A stretch of 64,000 nt of DNA from Halomonas eurihalina (GCF_008274785.1 NZ_VTPU01000005.1:62001-126000); one strand, 5' to 3'; shown: positions 38,112 through 47,307, counted from the stretch's first letter. Translations and numbers: made by a program. Notes: a model not told the origin generated them from the letters alone.

Positions 38112-38610
38112 GGCGGGCTCCTGTCGGCGAATGCCCCGCGGGGCTCAACGCCCCCACTATAGGCACCGGATCGGCCGGCTCACATTCGCCTTTTGTTGAT
38201 GAACCGTCTGGACTCAGGAGCAGGAAGCGCTGCATAAATCGGCGAGCGTCGTATAGCGCAAGGCGCCCGGAGCACAGGAAGCGAGGCATAACACAATGTT
38301 AGGCGAGCTTTCGAGCACCGAGTAACGCCGCGATTTACACGCGCAGACATTTAAGCGGCGCCTGCCTTACAGGATCGCGCCACCTTCTGACGTATCGCCA
38401 CCTGAGCATTTCGCTCGCTAAGCATCTGCCATAGAATTCCCTGCCAAAGGCGATATCGACAGAATAAATCATCAATGTCGTGCGCCCATCGACGTTTCCT
38501 TATCTAAGCGAGCGCCGTTCTCCGCTAGCGGCGGCGATCAACGCATCGCCGCACGGCTTCCTGCGCCCGGCACCTGGAACGGTTCGCTCATCATCACAAG
38601 GCACGGTCTC
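38112..38610. other. 499-bp intergenic region between lyase and peptide transporter genes
   Basis: Gap between divergent genes. No open frame with ribosome site or family resemblance was seen. It contains the short palindrome CCCCGCGGGG near 38145, the repeat-like element at 38222-38345, and an AT-richer stretch at 38420-38510 where the promoter of the downstream peptide transporter may lie. No regulator-binding motif could be named. Confidence 0.6.
38222..38345. repeat. About 124-bp repeat-like element with inverted ends
   Basis: The left end CTGCATAAATCGGCG is matched by CTGCGCGTGTAAATCGCGGCG read inward from the right end on the other strand, an imperfect terminal inverted repeat. The centre has the near-palindrome GCATAACACAATGTTAGGC. 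The left end also carries GGAAGCGCTG, the same block seen at the right end of the element at 27852-27994, so the two may be related. No coding capacity. Confidence 0.4.
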
Positions 38611-40182
38611 ATGCATTCAACCTCCCCGACGCCGGACAGCGCGTCCCGACGCGACAACGGCTTCTTCGGCCATCCCAGAGCCCTGGGATCGCTCTTCTTC
38701 ACCGAGATGTGGGAGCGTTTCTCCTACTACGGCATCCGCCCGCTGCTGGTGCTGTTCATGGCGGCCAGCCTCTACGACGGCGGTCTGGGCTTCAGTCGCG
38801 CGGATGCCTCCGCCATCGTCGGCATCTACGCCGGGGCGATCTATCTCTCGGCGCTGCCCGGTGGCTGGCTGGCCGACAACTGGCTCGGTCAGCGGCGTGC
38901 CGTCTGGTACGGCTCCATTCTGATCGCCCTGGGGCACCTGGCCATCGCCCTCTCCGCCCTGTGGGGCACCACCCTGTTCTTCATCGGCCTGCTGTTGATC
39001 GTGATCGGCTCGGGGTTGTTCAAGACCTGCATCACGGTGATGGTCGGTAGTCTCTATGACACGGGCGATGCGCGTCGCGACGGCGGTTTCGCGATCTTCT
39101 ACATGGGCATCAACATCGGCGGGCTGCTCGCGCCACTGTTCACCGGCCTGCTGATGCGCGAACACGGCTGGCACTGGGGCTTCGGCATGGGCGGACTCGG
39201 CATGCTGGCAGCACTGCTGATCTTCCGGCTGTGGGCGATCCCCGCCATGCGACGCTCCGACAGCCTGCGCGGCCGCGAGGCCAGCTGGGACGCACCGGCC
39301 GTACGTCGGCGCGGTGTGGGCCTGGTCGTCTCCGTATTATCCTCTCTGACGGCGCTATTCGTGGCGCTGGTGGCCACCGGCGTGATCGTCCTGGATCCTG
39401 TTGCCATCGCCGCAGGCATGACCAGCGTGATCATCGTCTGTGCGCTGACCTTTTTCATCTACCTGCTGTGTTTCGCCGGCCTCGACAACCGCGAGCGCAC
39501 CCGTGTGGTGGTAGCCTTCCTGCTGATCGTGGCCTCGGCCTTCTTCTGGGCCTCCTTCGAGCAGCAACCCACCTCCTACAACCTGTTCGCCCACGACTAT
39601 ACCGACCGCGCGCTGTTCGGCTGGGAGATCCCCACCGTCTGGTTCCAGTCGTTCAATTCGATCTTCATCGTCCTGCTCGGCCCGCTGTTCGGCTGGATGT
39701 GGCCCGCCTTGGGGCGCCGTGGCCTGGAGCCGAGCAGTGCCACCAAGTTCACGCTTGGCCTGCTGTTCGCCGCCGCCGGCTTCGGCCTGATGATGCTGGC
39801 CGCCCAGCAGGTGATCAGCGGCGATGCCCAGGTCTCGCCATTGTGGATCACCGCCAGCCTCCTGCTGCTGACACTCGGCGAGATGTGCCTGAGCCCGGTG
39901 GGTCTCTCGACCATGAGCGAGCTGGCGCCGGTGCGCATTCGCGGCCAGTTGATGGGCCTGTGGTTCACCTCACTGGCGCTCGGCAACCTGGTGGCCGGCC
40001 TGATCGGCGGCCACGTCAACGCCGAGGAGCTCCAGCAATTGCCCAACCTGTTCGGCCGCTCGGCCCTCGCCCTGGTGCTGTGCGCTCTCGTCCTGGCGCT
40101 GCTGACACCGCTCATCAAGCGTATGCTCAAGGGTGGAACGAACGCCGAGCCGACACAGCCCACTCACTCAACCGGAGCCTGA
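38611..40182 (+). CDS. POT/PTR family proton-coupled peptide transporter
   Basis: Inner-membrane di/tripeptide symporter, 523 residues, about 14 helices. The proton-coupling motif ExxERFxYY reads TEMWERFSYYG, the PTR2 signatures are GGWLADNWLGQRRAV and FYMGINIGGLLAPL, and EQQPTSYN and MCLSPVGLS match the later conserved helices. It ends 3 bp before the Xaa-Pro aminopeptidase gene, an operon that couples peptide uptake with peptide hydrolysis. Confidence 0.93.
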   Translation: MHSTSPTPDSASRRDNGFFGHPRALGSLFFTEMWERFSYYGIRPLLVLFMAASLYDGGLGFSRADASAIVGIYAGAIYLSALPGGWLADNWLGQRRAVWYGSILIALGHLAIALSALWGTTLFFIGLLLIVIGSGLFKTCITVMVGSLYDTGDARRDGGFAIFYMGINIGGLLAPLFTGLLMREHGWHWGFGMGGLGMLAALLIFRLWAIPAMRRSDSLRGREASWDAPAVRRRGVGLVVSVLSSLTALFVALVATGVIVLDPVAIAAGMTSVIIVCALTFFIYLLCFAGLDNRERTRVVVAFLLIVASAFFWASFEQQPTSYNLFAHDYTDRALFGWEIPTVWFQSFNSIFIVLLGPLFGWMWPALGRRGLEPSSATKFTLGLLFAAAGFGLMMLAAQQVISGDAQVSPLWITASLLLLTLGEMCLSPVGLSTMSELAPVRIRGQLMGLWFTSLALGNLVAGLIGGHVNAEELQQLPNLFGRSALALVLCALVLALLTPLIKRMLKGGTNAEPTQPTHSTGA

Positions 40183-40185
40183 TCC

Positions 40186-42003
40186 ATGTCCCGTGAAGCC
40201 CCTACTTCCCCGGCAGAGCGCCTGACCGCCCTGCGCGATGCCATGCGCGAGCACGACATTGACGCCTGGTGGCTGCCCTCCTCCGATCCGCACAATTCCG
40301 AATACCTGCCGGAGCACTGGGCCGGCCGGGCTTGGTTGTCCGGCTTCGACGGCTCGGTGGGCACCCTGGTGATTACCCAGCACGCCGCCGGCGTCTGGGT
40401 CGACAGCCGCTACTGGGTGCAGGCCGAGGAGCAACTGGCCGGCAGCGGCATCGAGCTGATGAAGCTGCACCCCGGCCAGGGCGATGCGCCCATGCAATGG
40501 CTGGCCGAAAACCTCGAATCCGGCGCTACCCTGGGCTTCGACGCCAATGTCGTCGCCCTGGCCAGCGCCCGGCGCCTGGAAGAGGCCCTGTCGCCGGCCG
40601 GCATTCAACTGCGCGGCGATCTGGACCTGCTCGACAGCATCTGGCCGGATCGCCCCTCGCTGCCCGAGGCACCACTCTACGCCCACGACAGCACCTACCT
40701 GGACGAGAGCCGCGCCGAGCGTCTGGCCCGGGTGCGTGAGGCCATGGCCGAGCACGAGGCCGACTGGCACCCGATCTCGACCCTGGACGACATCGCCTGG
40801 CTGACCCAGCTGCGCGGTGCCGATGTGGACTTCAATCCGGTCTTCCTCGCCCATCTGTTGATCGGTCGCGAGACGGCCACCCTGTTCGTCGCCCCCGGCA
40901 AGCTCGACGCCACCCTGCGCGAATCGCTTACCGCCGATGGCATCCAGATCGCGCCCTATACCGACTGGGCCTCGCAGCTGGCCGAGTTACCCGAAGGGTC
41001 ACGCGTGCTGATCGACCCGGCACGCCTTACCCTCGGCACCCGCCAGGCCCTGCCGGACGGCGCGACCCTGGTCGAGGCCTTCCAGCCCAGCACCCTGGCC
41101 AAGGGCCGCAAGAGCGACGGCGACCTGGAGCACGTTCGCCAGGCCATGGAGGAGGACGGCGCGGCACTCTGCGAGTTCTTCGCCTGGCTGGAAGACGCCC
41201 TGGCCCAGGGTGAGACCGTCACCGAGCTGACCGTCGACGACAAGCTGACCGCTGCCCGCGCGGCACGCCCGGGCTTCGTCAGCCGCAGCTTCTCCACCAT
41301 CGCCGCCTTCAATGACAACGGCGCCCTGCCGCACTACCACGCCACGCCGGAGGCCCATGCCACCATCGAAGGCAACGGCCTGCTGCTGATCGACTCCGGC
41401 GGCCAGTACCCGGGCGGCACCACCGACATCACCCGCGTGGTCCCGGTAGGCGAGATCGATGACGCGCATCGCGAGGACTACACCCTGGTGCTCAAGGGCA
41501 CCATCGCGCTGTCCCGGGCGCACTTTCCGCGCGGCATTCCCTCGGCGCAGCTCGATGCCATCGCCCGTGCGCCGCTGTGGACCAGCGGCCGCGACTACGG
41601 CCACGGCACCGGCCATGGCGTGGGCTACTTCCTCAATGTCCACGAAGGCCCGCAGGTCATCGCCTGGCACGCCCCGGTGGCACCACATACCGCCATGCAG
41701 CCCGGTATGATCACCTCTATCGAGCCCGGCGTGTACCGTCCCGGCAAGTGGGGCATCCGCATCGAGAACCTGGTGGCCAACCGTCCCGCTGCCGAGAGCG
41801 AGTTCGGCGACTTCCTGCGTTTCGAGACCCTGACGCTGTGCCCCATCGACACCCGCTGCATCGAGCCCTCCCTGCTCGACGAAAGCGAGATCGACTGGCT
41901 CGACGCCTACCACGCCGACGTGCGCGAGCGTCTCGCGCCCAAGCTCGAGGGCGAGGCGCTGGCCTGGCTCGAGAAGCGCACTCAACCGCTCGCCCGCGGC
42001 TGA
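40186..42003 (+). CDS. Xaa-Pro aminopeptidase (M24B, long form)
   Basis: Aminopeptidase P releasing residues N-terminal to proline, 605 residues, the three-domain form with two creatinase-type N-terminal domains (first begins LTALRDAMREHDIDAWWLPS) and the C-terminal pita-bread domain. Metal ligands are seen in LLIDSGGQYPGGTTDITR (two Asp), GHGTGHGVG (His), ITSIEPGVYRPGKWGIRIEN (two Glu). No signal peptide, so it acts in the cytoplasm on peptides imported by the upstream symporter. A strong hairpin follows 41 bp after the stop. Confidence 0.95.
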   Translation: MSREAPTSPAERLTALRDAMREHDIDAWWLPSSDPHNSEYLPEHWAGRAWLSGFDGSVGTLVITQHAAGVWVDSRYWVQAEEQLAGSGIELMKLHPGQGDAPMQWLAENLESGATLGFDANVVALASARRLEEALSPAGIQLRGDLDLLDSIWPDRPSLPEAPLYAHDSTYLDESRAERLARVREAMAEHEADWHPISTLDDIAWLTQLRGADVDFNPVFLAHLLIGRETATLFVAPGKLDATLRESLTADGIQIAPYTDWASQLAELPEGSRVLIDPARLTLGTRQALPDGATLVEAFQPSTLAKGRKSDGDLEHVRQAMEEDGAALCEFFAWLEDALAQGETVTELTVDDKLTAARAARPGFVSRSFSTIAAFNDNGALPHYHATPEAHATIEGNGLLLIDSGGQYPGGTTDITRVVPVGEIDDAHREDYTLVLKGTIALSRAHFPRGIPSAQLDAIARAPLWTSGRDYGHGTGHGVGYFLNVHEGPQVIAWHAPVAPHTAMQPGMITSIEPGVYRPGKWGIRIENLVANRPAAESEFGDFLRFETLTLCPIDTRCIEPSLLDESEIDWLDAYHADVRERLAPKLEGEALAWLEKRTQPLARG

Positions 42004-42044
42004 TCGGGGTGTCGCGTTACCATTAAGCTAAAGCCAATATCAGA

Positions 42045-42073
42045 GAGGGGCGCCGACTCGGTCGGCGCCCCTC
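42045..42073. terminator. Perfect hairpin between convergent aminopeptidase and ntrC genes
   Basis: GAGGGGCGCCGAC, loop TCG, GTCGGCGCCCCTC: a 13-bp perfect stem between two converging genes. There is no T-run on the plus side because the 7-bp tandem repeat starts at the next base. It likely ends transcription of the aminopeptidase operon and may serve both strands. Confidence 0.6.
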
Positions 42074-42150
42074 GCTCGTAGCTCGTAGCTCGTAGCTCGT
42101 AGCTCGTAGCTCGTAGCTCGTAGCTCGTAGCTCGTGGCTCGTAGCTCGTA
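42074..42150. repeat. 7-bp tandem repeat, 11 copies of GCTCGTA
   Basis: Eleven consecutive heptamers GCTCGTA; only the ninth differs (GCTCGTG). A partial twelfth copy, GCTCA, runs into the ntrC stop codon (42153-42155). It starts exactly where the hairpin at 42045-42073 ends. The array is non-coding and fills the convergent gap. Such arrays change copy number by slippage. Confidence 0.95.
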
Positions 42151-42152
42151 GC

Positions 42153-43559
42153 TCAGTCCTCCGCCATTTCCGGCATCAGCGTCTTGAGCTTGCGGGTCAG
42201 GGTGTTGCGCCCCCAGCCCAGCAGCTCGGCGGCTTCGCCCTTGCGTCCGCCGGTATGCTTGAGCGCGGTCTCGATGAGGATCTTTTCGAAATCCGGGACC
42301 GCCTCTTCCAGCAGGTGGGTATGGCCGGCGGCCAGGGCTCGGTCCGCCCAATCACGGAAGGACAGTCGCCAATCGCCGGAGGCGCCGCCACTTTCCCCAT
42401 CGCGCAGCTCGGGCGGCAGGTCTTCCACCAGCACCTCACGCCCGGAGGCCATCACCGTCAGCCAACGGCAGGTATTCTCGAGCTGACGCACGTTGCCCGG
42501 CCAGGCCAGACGAGTCAGGTGCTCCTCGGCTTCCTCGGTCAGCACCTTGACGTCGGTGGCCAGTTCTTTGGCGGCCTCGGCGAGGAAATGACGCGCCAGG
42601 CGGGGAATGTCCTCGCGCCGATCGGCGAGTTTCGGCAGGTGAATGCGAATCACGTTGAGGCGATGGAAGAGATCCTCGCGAAAGCGCCCCTCGTCGACCA
42701 ACTCCTCGAGATGCTGGTGGGTGGCGGCGATGATGCGGACATCTACCTTGACCGGCGTATGGCCGCCGACCCGATAGAACTCGCCATCGGCCAGCACCCG
42801 CAGCAAGCGGGTCTGGGTCTCGGCGGGCATGTCGCCGATCTCGTCGAGGAATAGGGTACCGCCATCAGCCTGCTCGAAACGCCCCTGCCGCTGGGCCGTG
42901 GCGCCGGTGAAGGCGCCCTTTTCATGACCGAACAGCTCGGATTCGATCAGATCGCGAGGAATCGCCGCCATGTTCAGGGCGATGAAGGGCCGGCTGCCCC
43001 GGGGGCTGTGCTGATGCAGCGCCTGGGCCACGCGCTCCTTGCCGGTACCCGACTCGCCGTTGATCAGCACCGTGATGTGTGACTGAGCGAGCCGACCGAT
43101 GGCGCGAAACACCTCCTGCATGGCCGGCGCCTCGCCGATGATCTCGGTCTCGAGACCCTCCGGAGGCGTGACCGGCCGCTGGCGTTCCCGGGCATGGGCC
43201 ACGGCGCGACGTACCAGGACCAGCGCCTCGTCGACGTCGAAGGGCTTGGGCAGATATTCGAAGGCGCCGCCCTGATAGGAGGCCACGGCGCTGTCGAGAT
43301 CCGAATGCGCGGTCATCACGATCACCGGCAGGTCGGGATGCGCCTCCCGCACCCGGGCCATCAGATCCAAACCGTCGATCCCCGGCATGCGAATGTCGGT
43401 GACCAGCACGTCGGGCGGCTCCTCGAGCAGCCGTGGCAGCACCCGATCGGCACGTTCGACGCATTCGACCTCCAGGTCGGGCTGGGCCAGGGCACGCTCC
43501 AGCACCCAGCGGATGGCACGGTCGTCATCGACGATCATGACGCGAGCGGCTTCACTCAT
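42153..43559 (-). CDS. ntrC: Nitrogen regulation response regulator NtrC (sigma-54 activator)
   Basis: 468-residue activator of sigma-54 promoters under nitrogen limitation. Receiver domain with the phospho-acceptor Asp in [13 protein letters not shown] (about residue 54), central AAA+ domain with Walker A GESGTGKE, the sigma-54-contacting GAFTGA loop in KGAFTGATA, Walker [11 protein letters not shown], and a C-terminal Fis-type helix-turn-helix ([21 protein letters not shown]). It overlaps the ntrB 3' end by 8 bp and is co-expressed with it. Its stop codon borders the heptamer array. Confidence 0.96.
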   Translation of the reverse strand: MSEAARVMIVDDDRAIRWVLERALAQPDLEVECVERADRVLPRLLEEPPDVLVTDIRMPGIDGLDLMARVREAHPDLPVIVMTAHSDLDSAVASYQGGAFEYLPKPFDVDEALVLVRRAVAHARERQRPVTPPEGLETEIIGEAPAMQEVFRAIGRLAQSHITVLINGESGTGKERVAQALHQHSPRGSRPFIALNMAAIPRDLIESELFGHEKGAFTGATAQRQGRFEQADGGTLFLDEIGDMPAETQTRLLRVLADGEFYRVGGHTPVKVDVRIIAATHQHLEELVDEGRFREDLFHRLNVIRIHLPKLADRREDIPRLARHFLAEAAKELATDVKVLTEEAEEHLTRLAWPGNVRQLENTCRWLTVMASGREVLVEDLPPELRDGESGGASGDWRLSFRDWADRALAAGHTHLLEEAVPDFEKILIETALKHTGGRKGEAAELLGWGRNTLTRKLKTLMPEMAED

Positions 43560-44598
43560 GGGGTTTCTCCAGCGGTATCAGCAGGCGGAATTCGGTGTGG
43601 CCGGGCGCGGAGTCGCACTCGATCAGCCCCTGGTGCTGATGGAGAATCGACTGGGCGATGGACAGGCCCAGCCCACTGCCCTCGGCACGCCCCGAGACCA
43701 TCGGATAGAACAGGGTTTCGCGCAGTCGCTCGGGAATGCCCGGACCGTTGTCGATGATCGACACCTCGCAGACCAGCCGATGGCGCTCGGCGCCCAGGGT
43801 GAACTGTCGCCGGGCACGCGTTTTCAGCATCAGGCTGGGGGCCGGCACATCAGACTCCGTCATCGCCTCGACGGCATTGCGCGCCACGTTGAGCATGGCC
43901 TGGATCATCTGCGACTCGTCGCCGAAGAGATCCGGCAGGCTGGGGTCGTAATCGCGGATGATCGTCACGCTCGGATGCTCGACGGTGAGCAGCGAACGCA
44001 CCCGTTCCAGCACCTTGTGGATATTCAGCGGTTCATGGCGTTCGACCTGATTGGGGCCGAGCATTGCGTCCACCATGTCGCGCAGGCGATCGACCTCTTC
44101 GATGATGATCCGAGTGAATTCGGTGAGCTGCGGACTTTCCAGGTCGCGCTCCAGCAACTGGGCCGCGCCGCGAATGCCGCCGAGGGGATTCTTGACTTCA
44201 TGGGCCAGGCCGCGCGCCAGCACCTTGATGGTTTCCTGGCGCGTCTGCAGCGCCTCCTCCCGGGAAATGCGCAGCAGGCGGTCGCGGGGCTCCACTTCCA
44301 GCAGCAGCTCATCCCGGGACAGCGGCGTGACAGTGTAGTCCACGGTCAGCAGATCCCCGGTGTGCAGCGTCAAGCGCGCCTCGCGCTGGGTGAAGGGGTG
44401 AAACTCGTCCCTCGCCTTGGTCAGTAGCTCACCGATATCCTCCTCGCTCACGACCAGTTCCGGCAGAGGCTGGCCCGTCACCCGCGAACGGCTCAGCGCC
44501 AGCAGCGCCTCGGCCGCCGGATTCATCCACTCCAGCCGCAGTTGGCCATCCAGCAGCAGCACGGCGGTGGTGAGATGTTCCATCAGGCGTTGATACAT
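43552..44598 (-). CDS. ntrB: Nitrogen regulation sensor kinase NtrB
   Basis: Cytoplasmic histidine kinase, 348 residues, phosphorylating NtrC and controlled by PII. PAS domain at about residues 5-115 (LLLDGQLRLEWMNPAAEAL), H-box ARGLAHEVKNPLGGIRGAA with the phospho-acceptor His, and the ATPase boxes MLNVARNAVEAM (N), IIDNGPGIPE (G1) and GSGLGLSIAQSI (G2). Upstream in-frame codons to 44721 are excluded because the predicted sigma-54 transcription start is near 44635, leaving ATG 44598 (or 44583) as start. It lies 173 bp after the DUF4124 gene. Confidence 0.94.
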   Translation of the reverse strand: MYQRLMEHLTTAVLLLDGQLRLEWMNPAAEALLALSRSRVTGQPLPELVVSEEDIGELLTKARDEFHPFTQREARLTLHTGDLLTVDYTVTPLSRDELLLEVEPRDRLLRISREEALQTRQETIKVLARGLAHEVKNPLGGIRGAAQLLERDLESPQLTEFTRIIIEEVDRLRDMVDAMLGPNQVERHEPLNIHKVLERVRSLLTVEHPSVTIIRDYDPSLPDLFGDESQMIQAMLNVARNAVEAMTESDVPAPSLMLKTRARRQFTLGAERHRLVCEVSIIDNGPGIPERLRETLFYPMVSGRAEGSGLGLSIAQSILHQHQGLIECDSAPGHTEFRLLIPLEKPHE

Positions 44599-44645
44599 GA
44601 GCGTTCCCGCCGTACACGAAGAAGTTTCCAACTGGAGAAGTCTGG

Positions 44646-44661
44646 TGCAAGAAGCGCGCCA
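44646..44661 (-). promoter_or_regulatory. Sigma-54 promoter of ntrBC
   Basis: On the minus strand TGGCGCGCTTCTTGCA, differing from the consensus TGGCACG-N4-TTGCA at one base, with the essential GG and GC correctly spaced. The expected start of transcription is near 44635, 37 nt before the ntrB ATG. NtrC-type sites lie 50-100 bp upstream. Confidence 0.75.
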
Positions 44662-44713
44662 CTTCGGGCACGACCGAGATACGGGCACTGGCGGGCAACA
44701 GACACCGAGACTG

Positions 44714-44760
44714 TGCACCATCCTAGTGCACTACTATGGTGCATGCACGATCCTGGTCGA
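44714..44760. promoter_or_regulatory. Three clustered NtrC-binding sites upstream of ntrB
   Basis: Against TGCACC-N5-GGTGCA: TGCACC-ATCCT-AGTGCA (44714-44730, one mismatch), TGCACT-ACTAT-GGTGCA (44727-44743, one mismatch, overlapping the first by 4 bp) and TGCACG-ATCCT-GGTCGA (44744-44760, weaker). They lie about 80-125 bp before the predicted sigma-54 start, the usual enhancer distance. Confidence 0.75.
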
Positions 44761-44771
44761 TCGATGCACCT

Positions 44772-45353
44772 TCAGCGGTCGGCCTGGCCATGGGAATCGG
44801 GTCGATGGGGATTTTGCGGCAGGTTCACGCTGGCCCGCTGCACATGAAGCGTCACCGCGGGCGTGCGCCGCAGCACCTGACCCCGCGCATCGAGCAATTC
44901 TGCCCGCAGCCGGTGCTCGCCACGCACCAGATTGACGAGTTCGATGACCGGCTCACGCGCTGCGGGCCTCACGATTTCGCCATCGAGCAGCAGACGAAGT
45001 TTGTGCCCTTCACGCAGCGCCGGCCGCAGTGCGAGCCGTACCCGCACATTACCGGCAAATCCCGTGGGCAAGGTCGTGTCATCGTCGGGTGCGGCGATGG
45101 TGAAGACGTCATACGTCCGGGAGGGTGCATCGCCGTCGGCGTCGCTCGATGCTGCACGAGTCACCGTTGACGAGGCCGGCAGTGCCGGCACCACACTGAT
45201 CGGCGCGAGCTCGACCGGCTCGCCGCCACGCGAGGGGTCATCGGAGAAGGACACATGACCCCGCGCATCGATGGTGCGGTAGAGGGCCTGACCGCCCATT
45301 GCCTGATTCACCATCACGAGGCACAGCAACATCGTGATTGTCGGCCTATCCAT
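44772..45353 (-). CDS. DUF4124 domain-containing exported protein
   Basis: 193-residue protein of unknown function, with a hydrophobic signal-like N-terminus (ITMLLCLVMVNQAMGGQA) followed directly by the DUF4124 motif LYRTIDARGHVSFSDDPSRG. The rest is a low-complexity linker and a C-terminal part with FAGNVRVRLALRP and RLLLDGEIV that resembles an immunoglobulin-like fold. It lies between the glnA terminator and the ntrB promoter on the same strand. A similar gene next to ntrB is common in pseudomonads, so the position is not accidental, but no role is known. Confidence 0.75.
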   Translation of the reverse strand: MDRPTITMLLCLVMVNQAMGGQALYRTIDARGHVSFSDDPSRGGEPVELAPISVVPALPASSTVTRAASSDADGDAPSRTYDVFTIAAPDDDTTLPTGFAGNVRVRLALRPALREGHKLRLLLDGEIVRPAAREPVIELVNLVRGEHRLRAELLDARGQVLRRTPAVTLHVQRASVNLPQNPHRPDSHGQADR

Positions 45354-45498
45354 GAGCCCTTCCCCATCATCGAGCACCCTGCCCTCGGACTGAAGACTAG
45401 GCGCTGTCCGAGCAGGTAGCGAGCCCCGATACGCCCGACGATGCCGCGTCGCATGAGTCGGCTTGCTGCGGAGCGGTTTGCACAAAAACTGGGTTTGC

Positions 45499-45527
45499 AC
45501 AAAAAAGCACGCCCGGTGGGCGTGCTT
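45499..45527 (-). terminator. Rho-independent terminator of glnA
   Basis: Minus strand: AAGCACGCCC, loop ACC, GGGCGTGCTT, followed by a run of T. A 10-bp perfect stem 35 bp after the glnA stop. The sequence GGTTTGCACAAAAA next to it is duplicated (45475 and 45492). Confidence 0.9.
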
Positions 45528-45562
45528 CTTCTCACTGTAACGCGGCGCTAAAGCGCCGGCGA

Positions 45563-46969
45563 TCAGCAGCTGTAGTACATGTCGAACTCAATCGGGTGAG
45601 TCGCCATGCGCAGACGCTCGATATCTTCGGACTTGAGTTCGATGTAGGCATCGATCGTCTCGTCGGTGAAGACGCCGCCCTCGGTGAGGAAGCTGCGATC
45701 CGCGTCCAGCGCGTCCAGCGCCTGGTCGAGGCTTTCGGCCACGGTCGGGATGGCCTTGCCCTCTTCCGGCGGCAGGTCATAGAGGTTCTTGTCCATGGCA
45801 TCGCCGGGGTGAATCTTGTTCTTGATGCCGTCGATACCGGCCATCAGCATCGCCGCGAAGCACAGGTAGGGGTTGGCAGTCGGGTCCGGGAAACGGGCCT
45901 CGACGCGCTTGCCCTTCGGGCTCGCGGTGTAGGGAATGCGGATGGACGCAGAGCGGTTACGCGCACTGTAGGCCAGCATTACCGGCGCCTCGAAACCCGG
46001 CACCAGACGCTTGTAGGAGTTGGTCGACGCGTTGGTGAAGGCGTTCAGGGCACGGGCGTGCTTGATGATGCCGCCGATGTAGTACAGCGCCATCTCGGAG
46101 AGGCCAGCATACTCGTCACCGGCGAACTGGTTCTGGCCATCCTTCCAGAAGGACTGGTGGACGTGCATGCCGGAACCGTTGTCTCCGACCACCGGCTTGG
46201 GCATGAAGGTTGCGGTCTTGCCGTAGGCGTGGGCCACGTTGTGCACCACGTACTTCATTTCCTGCAGCTCGTCGGCCTTCTTCACCAGGGTGTTGAACTT
46301 GACGCCGATCTCGTTCTGGCCGGCGTTGGACACCTCGTGGTGGTGCACTTCGACCGTCTGGCCGATGGCCTCCAGGGTGTTGCACATCACGCCACGGATA
46401 TCGTGGAAGCTGTCCACCGGCGGTACCGGGAAGTAGCCACCCTTGACCCGCGGGCGGTGCCCCATGTTGCCGCCCTCGACCTGGCGGTCGGTGGCCCAGG
46501 CACCTTCTTCGGAGGTGATCTTGTACATGGCGCCTTCGGCATCGGCCTTCCAGTGCACCTCGTCGAAGATGAAGAACTCGGGCTCCGGGCCGAAGAAGGC
46601 GGTATCGCCCAGGCCGGAAGACTGCAGATATGCCTCGGCGCGCTTGGCGATGGAGCGCGGATCACGCTCATAGCCCTGCATGGTGGCCGGTTCGATGATA
46701 TCGCAGCGCAGCACCAGGGTGGCGTCTTCGGTGAAGGGGTCGAGGAAGCCGGTACCGTCTTCCGGACGCAGGATCATGTCCGATTCGTTGATGCCCTTCC
46801 AGCCTTCGATGGAGGAACCATCGAACATCTGGCCGTTCTCGAAGAACTCCTCGTCCACATCGCGAGCCGGAATGGAGACGTGCTGTTCCTTGCCTTTGGT
46901 GTCGGTGAAGCGCAGATCGACCCACTTCACATCATGTTCTTCAATCAGGGCGAGCGTCTTGTCAGACAT
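45563..46969 (-). CDS. glnA: Glutamine synthetase type I
   Basis: ATP-dependent synthesis of glutamine from glutamate and ammonium, dodecameric, cytoplasmic, 468 residues as in enterics. Visible motifs: [17 protein letters not shown] near residue 50, [12 protein letters not shown] (metal Glu), [15 protein letters not shown], and NLYDLPPEE, which contains the adenylylation tyrosine of the GSI-beta class. The ATG at 46969 has GGAGG 6 nt upstream. The 5' region has a sigma-54 promoter (47115) and a remote NtrC site (47291), so expression should rise under nitrogen limitation. Confidence 0.98.
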   Translation of the reverse strand: MSDKTLALIEEHDVKWVDLRFTDTKGKEQHVSIPARDVDEEFFENGQMFDGSSIEGWKGINESDMILRPEDGTGFLDPFTEDATLVLRCDIIEPATMQGYERDPRSIAKRAEAYLQSSGLGDTAFFGPEPEFFIFDEVHWKADAEGAMYKITSEEGAWATDRQVEGGNMGHRPRVKGGYFPVPPVDSFHDIRGVMCNTLEAIGQTVEVHHHEVSNAGQNEIGVKFNTLVKKADELQEMKYVVHNVAHAYGKTATFMPKPVVGDNGSGMHVHQSFWKDGQNQFAGDEYAGLSEMALYYIGGIIKHARALNAFTNASTNSYKRLVPGFEAPVMLAYSARNRSASIRIPYTASPKGKRVEARFPDPTANPYLCFAAMLMAGIDGIKNKIHPGDAMDKNLYDLPPEEGKAIPTVAESLDQALDALDADRSFLTEGGVFTDETIDAYIELKSEDIERLRMATHPIEFDMYYSC

Positions 46970-47114
46970 GAGATCCTCCACAATGAGCTTGGCTCGTTAA
47001 CTCTGAAACGTCGTATTCAAAGCGTCTTGATCGCTGGTCGGCAGCCAACGTTGTAGCATGCCGTTAACCGGTTGCCCATGACCGCCGAGGCGACCACGGC
47101 ATTTGCGATGATGA

Positions 47115-47130
47115 AGCAGAAAGCGTGCCA
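47115..47130 (-). promoter_or_regulatory. Sigma-54 promoter of glnA
   Basis: Minus strand TGGCACGCTTTCTGCT: the -24 box TGGCACG is perfect and the -12 GC is correctly placed. Transcription would start near 47104, giving a leader of about 135 nt before the glnA ATG. Confidence 0.8.
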
Positions 47131-47290
47131 AAATGGCGCATTCACTCACCCGGCTCTCGTAGCACCCTGATCTTGCGAAGTAAAATTTTCCTCCCTACTT
47201 CTCCCGAGCCGAGCTGGCCTGCCCACCGCCCTGTATCGATGCGACATAGACGCCTTTCGATGAACCAAAATGGAGCGGTATTCAGCACAA

Positions 47291-47307
47291 AGCACCAATT
47301 CAGTGCA
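47291..47307. promoter_or_regulatory. NtrC-type enhancer site upstream of glnA
   Basis: AGCACC-AATTC-AGTGCA matches TGCACC-N5-GGTGCA except at two positions. It lies about 195 bp before the predicted glnA start. A much weaker site, AGCACC-CTGAT-CTTGCG, is at 47161-47177. The whole gap 46970-47455 has no gene. Confidence 0.55.

Noticed and set aside
38286-38304. GCATAAC and GTTAGGC core-like motifs resembling an integron attC site
   Set aside because: The two cores are only 5 bp apart, far too close for an attC hairpin, and no integrase or cassette array is nearby.
42074-42150. The heptamer array as a CRISPR or as a coding repeat (antisense frame with repeated ELRATSY)
   Set aside because: The units are 7 bp with no spacers, and the antisense frame is merely the ntrC 3' region read on. 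There is no ribosome site or family match.
45475-45505. Direct repeat GGTTTGCACAAAAA (two copies, 17 bp apart) as a regulatory site
   Set aside because: It overlaps the A/T-run of the glnA terminator and lies downstream of the gene, so it is probably a local duplication without a regulatory role.
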